Positions 1 to 7,362 of a stretch of DNA of 17,599 bases are shown piece by piece. Each line of letters opens with the position of its first letter. The stretch's first letter is position 1. Position numbers and translations under genes: made by a program. A model generated the notes under the pieces. The model saw nothing but the letters and a program-made list of their open reading frames with translations, did no database searches and was not told where the DNA came from. The stretch is from Bifidobacteriaceae bacterium NR021 (GTDB taxonomy: Bacteria > Actinomycetota > Actinomycetes > Actinomycetales > Bifidobacteriaceae), in NCBI GenBank assembly GCA_003585845.1, contig NQOP01000002.1, positions 238,184 to 255,782 on the forward strand, read 5' to 3'.

Positions 1-2479
1 AACTATTTACTCCCATAACATGCAAGCACCACGCGTTTTCATAAGCTAACTCCTGCCATTGCCTGTACCTGCCAGAAGTGCCACCGTGACCACCGTCAGT
101 TTCAATACGAGCAATTGCATCAACCCCAGAAGCTTGCAATTTAGCGAGCCATTTCAAAGGTTCCGTAACAAGCACGCGCGTGTCGTGAATAGAGGACGTG
201 ATTAAGATTTTCGGAAAATCAGCTAACTTTTTGCGACCCTCTTCCGTTTTTGCGCAAGGCACATTTTCGTAAGGAGTATACGATTTCATATAGTAATAAG
301 CTTCAGGATCATCGAGCGGATTGCCCCACTCATCCCACTCTGTTACAGTAAGCGGCAAAGAAGAGTCGAGCATAGACGTAAGAGCATCTACAAAAGGCAC
401 GTCTGCTTCAATTCCTGCATAACATTCCGGAGCCATATTTGCTATAGCGCCCATAAGCAAGCCTCCTGCTGAACCACCGTTTGCAACAGTATGACGAGCG
501 GAAGCAAAACCAGCATTTTGCAAAGCACGCGTGGCATCAACAAAATCTTCAAAAGTATGCTTTTTATTAACGCGTCTACCCTGCTCATACCACGCGCGAC
601 CCATTTCTCCGCCGCCTCGCACATGCACTTGCGCATACAACACGCCGCGATCCAGCAAACTCAAGCGACCGACAGAAAAAGTAGGGTCTGAACTAATTTC
701 ATACGCACCATAACCAGTAACAAACATTGAGTCAGTTTTGGAAATTTTATCCGGACGCCACACAAGAGACACTGGCACACGCTCACCATCTCGAGCAGTA
801 ATCCAAACGCGCTTTTCAGCATAATTGCGCTCATTAAATTCGCCTAAAATTTTACCTTGCTTGAGCAGCACATCTTCGCCTGTTAAAGGATCCAACTCGC
901 GAAGTTGACCTAAAGTCGCATAACTGCCAAAAGCGTAACGCATACGCGGAGCTTCGTACGAAGGATTTCCAGTCATAGAAATACTAAATAAGCGATTATT
1001 GTTGACTTCTTCTTGTGAAATATTTGCGAGCGCAGCGCGTGATTCGGCTTGCGCTTGATCCGTAAGTTGATCCGTAAGTTGAGAAGAAAATTGATCCGTA
1101 AGTTGATCCGTAAATTGATTCGCAAGCTGGGAAGAAAGCGGTCGCACTTCGCAAAAACGCCACGGCTTTGCTTGCAAAAAATCTTCAACAGCGCGCTTCT
1201 TGCTCATTACAGCCAAATGCGGCAAACCTTGAGAACGGTAAGCTAGTGCCACATAATTTTTGTACATTGACAATCCGCTTACACTCAACCCAACTGCATT
1301 TTGCAATATTTCAGGATTTTGAGGCGAATTATAAGGCTTTGTAATAGGCTCACTTCCAGCACCTTTTTGCCAAGCATCTCCCTGCTCGCAACCATAAGGA
1401 GAACCCGAAGCAATACATACTCCATCCGAAAGCTTATACGTTACATGCTCATCAAACTTGCCGGAATTTCCTCTCATGTCAATAATGTCAATTTCAAAAT
1501 TAGGATTTTTAGCGTTATGGCACACAATCGCAATTGGAATATCTTCACCATTTTCGCCAGCATTCTCAAAGCAAGCGAAAGAAATATCGTATTCCACTCC
1601 CTCAATCGGCTCAATAACCATACGGAATTCGCCCTCAGGATTGCTCAAAGGAAGCATAAGCACGCGCGACGTAGTCTTTGAACTACTGCTGATCATCATG
1701 TATCGTTCGTCAAAACTTTCATACACGTCAACAAAAAATCGCTCGTCAGTTTCTTCAAAAACTTTTACATCGCTGGAAACTTTAGTGCCGACCTTATGCC
1801 TCCAAACTTGATAAGGACGCCAAGCATCGTCAAGCTTTACATAAAACACCCATTTTCCATCTGGAGAAAGTGAAGCAGAAGCAAGATTTTCCCACGATTC
1901 TTCTAACTGCGACCAAGAACATGTTTTTGTAGAAAAGTCACGAATAAAATAGTTAAAGCGTTCATCTCCTTGAGTGTCAACACCGTACAGCATTCTCAAA
2001 CCGTCGGTGCTCAAATCCATTCCACCGACTCTAAAGAATTTGCCACCAGCGCGCTCAGATTCAAAGTTTGCATCAAATAAAATCTCTTCACCATCAGTTG
2101 TGCCAGGCTTTGCAGAATTGTCGATAGTTGGCGGATTCCAATCGTCACTATTTTCAACTTTCATACGGCATTGCACAGCGTATTGTTTGCCTTTTTCAGT
2201 GCGCACGTAATACCAGTAATTATTCATGCGCACAGGAACAGACATGTCTGTTTCTTGAACTCTTGAGCGCAACTCGTCAAATAATGTAGAACGCAAGTTT
2301 TCTAAGTGCTTCACACGCTGTTCAGTATAAGCGTTTTGACTATTGACGTATTCCATAAGCTTAGGATTATTGCGATCTTTCATCCAAGCATATTCGTCCA
2401 TATAAGTGTCGCCATGAAATTCACGTGCCGATGGTATGCGTTCTGCTGCTTTTGGCTTTGCGAAATCTTGATTATTCAT
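1..2479 (-). CDS. ptrB: Oligopeptidase B (S9A serine peptidase), C-terminus cut by window edge
   Basis: Cytoplasmic prolyl-oligopeptidase-family peptidase expected to cleave short peptides after basic residues. The frame is open from ATG at 2479 to the left edge (826 codons) without a stop. The N-terminal half is beta-propeller-like. The hydrolase half carries the nucleophile motif GGSAGG, with the Ser at about residue 670 (codon 470-472), and an upstream VRGGGEMGRAWYEQGR block typical of oligopeptidase B. The triad Asp lies in HDTRV (near 200) and the triad His in DGGHGGTSGRYRQW (near 80), so only a few C-terminal residues should be missing. Start choice: AGAGG (2487-2491 complement) lies 7 nt before the ATG. 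The protein is longer than E. coli PtrB (about 686 aa), partly because of a repetitive insertion at residues 448-475 between propeller and hydrolase. Family assignment is strong; exact specificity is inferred. Confidence 0.93.
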   Translation of the reverse strand, partial: MNNQDFAKPKAAERIPSAREFHGDTYMDEYAWMKDRNNPKLMEYVNSQNAYTEQRVKHLENLRSTLFDELRSRVQETDMSVPVRMNNYWYYVRTEKGKQYAVQCRMKVENSDDWNPPTIDNSAKPGTTDGEEILFDANFESERAGGKFFRVGGMDLSTDGLRMLYGVDTQGDERFNYFIRDFSTKTCSWSQLEESWENLASASLSPDGKWVFYVKLDDAWRPYQVWRHKVGTKVSSDVKVFEETDERFFVDVYESFDERYMMISSSSKTTSRVLMLPLSNPEGEFRMVIEPIEGVEYDISFACFENAGENGEDIPIAIVCHNAKNPNFEIDIIDMRGNSGKFDEHVTYKLSDGVCIASGSPYGCEQGDAWQKGAGSEPITKPYNSPQNPEILQNAVGLSVSGLSMYKNYVALAYRSQGLPHLAVMSKKRAVEDFLQAKPWRFCEVRPLSSQLANQFTDQLTDQFSSQLTDQLTDQAQAESRAALANISQEEVNNNRLFSISMTGNPSYEAPRMRYAFGSYATLGQLRELDPLTGEDVLLKQGKILGEFNERNYAEKRVWITARDGERVPVSLVWRPDKISKTDSMFVTGYGAYEISSDPTFSVGRLSLLDRGVLYAQVHVRGGGEMGRAWYEQGRRVNKKHTFEDFVDATRALQNAGFASARHTVANGGSAGGLLMGAIANMAPECYAGIEADVPFVDALTSMLDSSLPLTVTEWDEWGNPLDDPEAYYYMKSYTPYENVPCAKTEEGRKKLADFPKILITSSIHDTRVLVTEPLKWLAKLQASGVDAIARIETDGGHGGTSGRYRQWQELAYENAWCLHVMGVNS
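1055..1138 (-). repeat. In-frame 12-bp tandem repeat inside ptrB
   Basis: Seven consecutive 12-bp units based on TTGATCCGTAAG (plus-strand reading). Two are exact at 1055-1078 and one at 1091-1102; the other four are degenerate. On the coding strand each unit is a tetrapeptide of the form L/F-x-x-Q: LTDQ three times, with FTDQ, LANQ, LSSQ and FSSQ as variants. Period 12 keeps the frame, so unit gain or loss would change linker length without breaking the peptidase. Confidence 0.9.
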
Positions 2480-2523
2480 AGCTACACCTCTTTTGATTTT
2501 CATTAAGTATTTTCTTCAGCTTT

Positions 2524-2553
2524 TATATATTAGTAACGAAATATTTTCTGCAA
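2524..2553 (-). promoter_or_regulatory. Candidate sigma-70-type promoter for ptrB
   Basis: On the minus strand, TTGCAG (2553-2548) and TATATA (2529-2524) are separated by 18 nt, about 45 nt upstream of the ptrB start, in the 113-nt gap after the phosphatase gene. The gap is very AT-rich, so chance matches are likely. No GC-stemmed terminator is visible in the gap, so read-through from the upstream genes is also possible. Confidence 0.35.
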
Positions 2554-2592
2554 TTCTTTAATATTACAAAATTATTTTGCAATTATTTTATG

Positions 2593-4086
2593 CTATTTCG
2601 CAATCGCTTCCTCTATAAACGGAAGCATTACTTTAGCTAAATCTTTGCCTTGCGGAGCTGCAAAAAATGGCACGCCTTGCAAAGTGCCAGCAGCACCTTC
2701 TGCTTCAATTATGCGCATTTGACTATCATCAAAACCCTCAAGACCATCAATATCACCAGAAAACTCGTTAGCATTATTTAATTTTTCGATCGCCATAGTA
2801 GGAATTTCTTGTGCATCTTCGCACGCACTGTCAAGAGCATCCGAAAAAACATACGCACGCTTAGACGCACTTAAAGCAACCGCAAAATCACGAGATAATT
2901 TACGACGGAAATCCTCAACAGTAGCGCGCTTGCGCAATTGCCTAATACCTACTGCAAGCACGCGACCTGGATGCTTACGAATAATATTTGCATACGTTAA
3001 AGGATCCTTTTGACCATCATCGCCAATAAGCACAAAACGCATGCCAGGAAAATCATCCATAAGTTGAGTTGCAAATTCTAATTTATGCTGCGGTCCGTTT
3101 GGAATAAAAGTTTTAGGGCGTGGATCTAAATCACGAAGAAGAAGAGGACCCTCAGGAAACTTTTCGCGATCAATAAAGTGACGAATTGAAGCCTCAACAT
3201 TCCACGGAGAAGTAGAAAGATAGAAAAATGGAATATCGTCACGTAAATGCTCTAAAGACTGGAAAAACTCAGACATCCCAGTAACTGGCGAACGATGAGC
3301 AGGATTCATAATAAGCAAATTATAAGCAGCACGAATTGGCGAAGGCGCTTGAGTAACCATAATAGTGTCGTCAACGTCCGAAATAACACCAACAGGAACA
3401 TTTGCGTCAATAGCAAACAAGCTCGCTTTTACAGGCTCACGGTCACTAACAGAATACGAAACAACGTGACGACCAGGCTCTAAAGCGCGTTCAGTAATTA
3501 AATCTAAATACCCTGCACGGTCAGAAATACAATACTCTGCACTACCATCGCGCGAACCTTCAGGCTTATCGTATATTTCAGAATCGCCAATTTGAGCTGT
3601 TTCTACAGGAATACCGTCAATAGACAAAGCCACGCGCACACGCACAGCAGGAACAACAAGCATCGCGTAAATTCCGCGTTTTAGAGCAGAATGATGACCA
3701 AGCTTTGGAGCATACACAGTCCTGCAAATCAAGCGAGCATATCTATGCGTTCCATACCCAATATATGGCTCAACACTTGGAAACCAGCCAAAACGACGAG
3801 CAACACGGCCGGCTAAACGCATCCAAATGCCAACAATAGACGTAACAATCCTGCGACCAAAACGCACAAGCAATGGCTTATTGTCAATACGCTCAGCTTT
3901 AGACGGAGTGTCAAACAATGTTGCAGTAACATGCACAGGAATTGGCGCGCTGCTAATTCGTCTAGACGCAGCTAACTTCGGAGTAGATTGTGGGCTTTGC
4001 ACACACTCAAGATTAGAACGCGCAGAAAGCGAAAGTCCTTCAACGCGTTCATCTTTGTTAAGTGAGTTACCCACAGATTCGCTCAT
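2593..4086 (-). CDS. App1-family (DUF2183) phosphatase, putative phosphatidate phosphatase
   Basis: A 497-aa protein of the HAD-like App1 family; yeast App1 is a Mg-dependent phosphatidate phosphatase. Visible motifs: DVDDT at 237-241 (DxDxT nucleophile motif), STSPWN at 291-296, a conserved HKLEF segment near 334, and GDDGQKD at 355-361 (acidic metal-binding motif). Residues about 145-225 look like the beta-rich domain preceding the catalytic part. Residues 71-102 are basic and amphipathic (R/W/F-rich), possibly a membrane-contact segment; there is no signal peptide. The start at 4086 is chosen because its ATG overlaps the TGA of the upstream transpeptidase as ATGA, a usual sign of translational coupling; a start at 4146 would run 60 nt into that gene. 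No strong Shine-Dalgarno is seen, which fits coupling. The last 80 residues are unassigned. The bacterial substrate is not established. Confidence 0.85.
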   Translation of the reverse strand: MSESVGNSLNKDERVEGLSLSARSNLECVQSPQSTPKLAASRRISSAPIPVHVTATLFDTPSKAERIDNKPLLVRFGRRIVTSIVGIWMRLAGRVARRFGWFPSVEPYIGYGTHRYARLICRTVYAPKLGHHSALKRGIYAMLVVPAVRVRVALSIDGIPVETAQIGDSEIYDKPEGSRDGSAEYCISDRAGYLDLITERALEPGRHVVSYSVSDREPVKASLFAIDANVPVGVISDVDDTIMVTQAPSPIRAAYNLLIMNPAHRSPVTGMSEFFQSLEHLRDDIPFFYLSTSPWNVEASIRHFIDREKFPEGPLLLRDLDPRPKTFIPNGPQHKLEFATQLMDDFPGMRFVLIGDDGQKDPLTYANIIRKHPGRVLAVGIRQLRKRATVEDFRRKLSRDFAVALSASKRAYVFSDALDSACEDAQEIPTMAIEKLNNANEFSGDIDGLEGFDDSQMRIIEAEGAAGTLQGVPFFAAPQGKDLAKVMLPFIEEAIAK

Positions 4087-5906
4087 TCGCGTACCGGACC
4101 ATCCGGAGTCGTGCCAACAACTTGCACAATAGTGCCACGTGGGCAATTTTCAAAAATCCAGCGAGCATCCTGCTCATACATGTTTATGCAACCATGAGAG
4201 CCGTGATTCGCAGCATCGCCAGTTGCAATACCCTTATAATTCCAAGAAGCGGTGTGGAAGCCTTCTCCACCATGGTAATAGCTAACCCAACGCACTCCAG
4301 GAGAGAAGTAAGGAGAGCCATCGCCGTTCCTACCGCGCATATCTTGTGAAGCATAACGCAAGTAAATAAAGAACGTACCAGAAGCTGAATCATCATCACC
4401 GCGCTTACCTGTGCAAACAGGGAATGTTTTTACAAGTTCATCATTCTTATAAACAGAAGCCATTTGAGTTGTTTTGTCAACAACAATTCGCATTTCAACA
4501 AGCTTCTTTTCAACGGTAAACTTAGTGATTTTCGCAGGAACAGCCATCTTGAAATCATTGCCATTGCGCAAAGATTCTACAGCTTTTTTCGCAACACTAT
4601 TGGAATAGTTAATTTCAACACCATTAGAACCTTTAAGCGTTGTGAAAATAAACTTACCTTCCTTATTGATTGCATCTTCCTGATTGATTTTTTGCTGATT
4701 AAGCTCTTTTGGAAGAACTTGAGACAAATAATAATCTGCTTTATCTGCATCAATTGTGTAAGAAAGCTTACGGCGAGTCGTATCTGCTTTTATACTGATC
4801 CAAGACGCAATAGCTTCTTTTGGAACCGCAAAATCTTTACCGTCACCGTTATTAAACGTGACTTTTTTCTCAAGAAGTTTATTTAAATCATTTACAAGTT
4901 TCTGCGCTGCATCAAGCTTAATAGGAGCGTCAGTGCGTCGAGATGTAACAGAAACTTTTACTGTTTTACCAGGGTGAGCAATTAACTTTTTTACTGCTTC
5001 ACGAACAGACATAGTTTCTATAGTGCGACCAGGTACGCCATCCTCTACTTTGAAAGATTCAGAATCCTTGTCGAAAACTGCGCTATAAGGTACAGCGCGA
5101 TCACTTTCACGAATAAACTTATGCAATAAGTACGAATCCAAAGCGGAATCATCTCGCACAGCCTTCAAGCTCACAGTTTGATGAACCCAAGGCATAATAC
5201 GAGTAAATAAATTATCTCGCTTAGCATTCATAATAGATTTTACAGTTGCATTCTTATCAATCTTGACACCAAGCTGACTCAAATCTGCATCAATACTATT
5301 TCCTTGATCGTCACTAATTTCTAATTTGCTATTATCTACAGCATTCTGAACAGTTCTGCTTACAGCATCTTCCTGATAGCCAGTGAGATTGCGCGTAATA
5401 GAAGCATCACCAAAATCAACACCTGGAGCAACTCGATTGTTGAAATACAAATGAAGTGCAAAAAATGCTGCAGCTAACAAAATAACAAAAATAAGAAGCA
5501 AATACATTAACGCCAATGCGGAACGGTTCGCACGATGTTTCTTTGCTTTCGGCTCTACTACTCTAAATGAATCGGTTGCAGTTGAGTCGGCAGGAGTTGC
5601 ATTTGCGTACATGCCATATGCATCTTTATTGCCAAACAAATTCTTCTTATTGCCAGCAATATCGTCAACAATATCGTCAACAATATCTCTAGAAGTATCT
5701 TCTTCATCTGCGACTTCGCCTAAATTATCGGCAAGAGTTCCCTCATAATTAACAGGATTATCAGAATTATCAGCCATTTGATCTTCTACATAACTTTGAG
5801 GAACCTGCGTAAAAGCAACAGTATCGTCACTAGCATCATCAGGCATATTACTAGATGTAATATTGAAGGATTCATCTCCCTCAAAATTTTGCTGTAATTC
5901 AGCCAT
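4083..5906 (-). CDS. Membrane-anchored L,D-transpeptidase (YkuD domain, PG-binding domain)
   Basis: A 607-aa type II membrane protein predicted to make 3-3 peptidoglycan cross-links outside the cell. Order: acidic, Asp/Asn-rich cytoplasmic region 1-120; basic KAKKHRANR at 120-128; one transmembrane helix about 129-155; a two-part region 160-465 resembling PG_binding_4 (PF12229); YkuD catalytic domain about 472-598 with His551 and SHGCIN containing the catalytic Cys573. The start is ATG at 5906: AGAGG (5919-5915) is 8 nt upstream, whereas the in-frame TTG at 5912 would be only 2 nt from it. The cytoplasmic part includes a VDDI repeat encoded by a 12-bp tandem DNA repeat at 5658-5687. It is first in a likely two-gene unit with the App1-type phosphatase. 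Confidence 0.92.
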   Translation of the reverse strand: MAELQQNFEGDESFNITSSNMPDDASDDTVAFTQVPQSYVEDQMADNSDNPVNYEGTLADNLGEVADEEDTSRDIVDDIVDDIAGNKKNLFGNKDAYGMYANATPADSTATDSFRVVEPKAKKHRANRSALALMYLLLIFVILLAAAFFALHLYFNNRVAPGVDFGDASITRNLTGYQEDAVSRTVQNAVDNSKLEISDDQGNSIDADLSQLGVKIDKNATVKSIMNAKRDNLFTRIMPWVHQTVSLKAVRDDSALDSYLLHKFIRESDRAVPYSAVFDKDSESFKVEDGVPGRTIETMSVREAVKKLIAHPGKTVKVSVTSRRTDAPIKLDAAQKLVNDLNKLLEKKVTFNNGDGKDFAVPKEAIASWISIKADTTRRKLSYTIDADKADYYLSQVLPKELNQQKINQEDAINKEGKFIFTTLKGSNGVEINYSNSVAKKAVESLRNGNDFKMAVPAKITKFTVEKKLVEMRIVVDKTTQMASVYKNDELVKTFPVCTGKRGDDDSASGTFFIYLRYASQDMRGRNGDGSPYFSPGVRWVSYYHGGEGFHTASWNYKGIATGDAANHGSHGCINMYEQDARWIFENCPRGTIVQVVGTTPDGPVRE

Positions 5907-5927
5907 ATTCAAAACCTCTGCTCAATA

Positions 5928-5933
5928 ATTGTA
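5928..5933 (-). promoter_or_regulatory. Candidate -10 box of the transpeptidase gene
   Basis: TACAAT on the minus strand matches 5 of 6 consensus bases. It would place the transcript start near 5921, leaving a leader of about 15 nt that carries the AGAGG ribosome site. No recognisable -35 lies 16-18 nt upstream (CTGTTC or ACTGTT are the nearest), so this is tentative. Confidence 0.3.
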
Positions 5934-6002
5934 TGCGACAGACACGTTTGAACAGTTTATCACTAGCGACGCACGAAATTAGTATTAGCGATACATAAGA
6001 GC

Positions 6003-6080
6003 ATAACTGAATACATAACTGGCTAAATAACTAGTTATAACTGGATAAATAACTAGCTATAACTGAATAAATATTTAGTG
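6003..6080. repeat. 22-bp tandem repeat in the divergent promoter region
   Basis: Two near-identical 22-bp units at 6015-6036 and 6037-6058 begin ATAACTGGMTAAATAACTAG (M = C or A). A third, diverged unit follows at 6059-6080, and a 12-nt partial copy precedes at 6003-6014. Each of the first two units contains a palindromic core around TAACTAGTTA or TAGCTA, so the array could present repeated binding sites or small hairpins between the two divergent genes. Confidence 0.85.
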
Positions 6081-6224
6081 CAAACAATACGCACGAAAAG
6101 CGCTCGAAAGCAAGAAAAACGATATTCATAAAAAACGATAAATAATATACAAATGTGTAAAAAACGTAAATATTCGCAATATGCCGCAAAATTTAGTATT
6201 GTAGAAAAAATAATGTGCAAGAAT

Positions 6225-6230
6225 AGGAGG
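6225..6230 (+). promoter_or_regulatory. Ribosome binding site that decides the lipid kinase start
   Basis: AGGAGG, a perfect Shine-Dalgarno. The ATG at 6232 is only 1 nt away and cannot be used efficiently; the in-frame ATG at 6241 is 10 nt away and is therefore the better start. Confidence 0.75.
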
Positions 6231-6240
6231 TATGCCAACT

Positions 6241-7332
6241 ATGCCTATTCAAGCGACTATTGCTCTTATGATGATTGTATTCGCGCTTGTACTCGCACCA
6301 TTCGTCATCATGATTGTTTCGCGCGCTTTAAAACGTCATCATTTGGCAGAAAAACTTGCTGAACGACACGGCGACTCAGTGCATTACGCATTCATACTTA
6401 ATCCTTCAAAACCACAAGCGGAATCGTATCGCGAAAGTATTAAAAATTATTGCAAAGAACGCAATTTAGCTTACGAAATTATTGATACGCAATTAGATAA
6501 AGACGGTCGCGAATGTGCTTTAGAAGCGCTTTCAAACGGAGCTAACGTAGTAGTAGCGGTCGGCGGAGATGGCACGGTTCGTACTGTTGCGAGCGCAGTA
6601 AGCGGTAAAGGTCATGCGATGGGAATTATTCCTATTGGAACTGGCAATCTTTTTGCTAGAAATATGGGAATTCCAGTAAACGACGTGGATGCCGCGTTGC
6701 GTGTTGCAACTTCTCACGGTTCTAGGCAGGTTGACGTTGGGCGCGTAACGATTCTCGACAATCAAGAAGAAGATCATGGACACGCCTTCCTAATTATTGC
6801 AGGCATTGGTTTTGACGCGTTAATGATTGACGACACTGATCCAAACTTAAAAAAGAATATTAGTTGGCTTGCTTATTTTGTCTCTGGCGTAAAGCATTTG
6901 TTCATGCCAAAATATCGCGCAACCGTTACCTTACAGCGTTCGAATGGCGACGAAAGCGTGCTAAAAGGATTGACTTTCCGCACACTTATGGCTGGAAATT
7001 GCGGTCAAATTCCTATGTTTTCGCTTATGCCAGAAGCAGCGTACGACGATGGTGTGCTTGATTTTGAGATTATTGACACTTCGGGCGGTTTAATTGGTTG
7101 GGCTAATTTGTTCCGAGGAGTAATACACCAAACGCTAACAGGGCGCGCGCTACAGCAGGATTCGCTTTCTGCAGGCTCGAGAATTGACCAAACGCAAGGT
7201 TTTAGTGCAGAAGTGCAATTAGAAAAATCTGCTCCAGTGCAAGTAGACGGCGATATTTTGGGCTATACGAAACATTTGCGCTTCACTGTTGACAAGCAAG
7301 CATTGTGCGTAAGAGTGCCAAAAAATAAATAA
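6241..7332 (+). CDS. Diacylglycerol-kinase-type lipid kinase with N-terminal membrane helix
   Basis: A 363-aa member of the DAGK catalytic family (YegS/DgkB/BmrU type), expected to phosphorylate a lipid such as diacylglycerol with ATP at the inner face of the membrane. Residues 5-29 form a hydrophobic helix. NPSKP at 54-58, GGDGT at 108-112 and PIGTGNLFAR at 131-140 are the diagnostic nucleotide-binding and active-site motifs. The C-terminal half carries the second beta-rich domain with the late acidic stretch DDGVLDFEII. Gram-positive DgkB recycles diacylglycerol released during lipoteichoic acid synthesis; that role here is inference. The substrate could instead be another lipid such as sphingosine-like or isoprenoid alcohols. 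pgm begins only 30 nt downstream with no terminator between, so co-transcription is likely. Confidence 0.88.
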   Translation: MPIQATIALMMIVFALVLAPFVIMIVSRALKRHHLAEKLAERHGDSVHYAFILNPSKPQAESYRESIKNYCKERNLAYEIIDTQLDKDGRECALEALSNGANVVVAVGGDGTVRTVASAVSGKGHAMGIIPIGTGNLFARNMGIPVNDVDAALRVATSHGSRQVDVGRVTILDNQEEDHGHAFLIIAGIGFDALMIDDTDPNLKKNISWLAYFVSGVKHLFMPKYRATVTLQRSNGDESVLKGLTFRTLMAGNCGQIPMFSLMPEAAYDDGVLDFEIIDTSGGLIGWANLFRGVIHQTLTGRALQQDSLSAGSRIDQTQGFSAEVQLEKSAPVQVDGDILGYTKHLRFTVDKQALCVRVPKNK

Positions 7333-7362
7333 AATACAAGCACCGTGGCAAAATAAAAAGTT

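Larger units (their letters stand above)
5907..6240. other. 334-nt AT-rich divergent intergenic region
   Basis: The region separates the minus-strand transpeptidase from the plus-strand lipid kinase and must hold promoters for both. I find no convincing ORF. It contains a 22-bp tandem repeat (6003-6080), a TACAAT hexamer on the minus strand at 5933-5928 placed 9 nt before the transpeptidase Shine-Dalgarno, and an AGGAGG at 6225-6230. Several plus-strand AT-rich hexamers (such as TATACA near 6149) could be -10 boxes, but none is paired with a clear -35. Confidence 0.6.

Noticed and set aside
2480..2592. Terminator between the App1-type phosphatase and ptrB
   Set aside because: The inverted repeats there are purely A/T with no GC-containing stem.
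6003..6080. CRISPR array
   Set aside because: The units are contiguous 22-bp tandem copies without unique spacers, and no cas gene is present.
7289..7320. TTGACA near the end of the lipid kinase gene as an internal promoter for pgm
   Set aside because: No acceptable -10 box lies 16-18 nt downstream, so a single perfect -35 hexamer is not sufficient.
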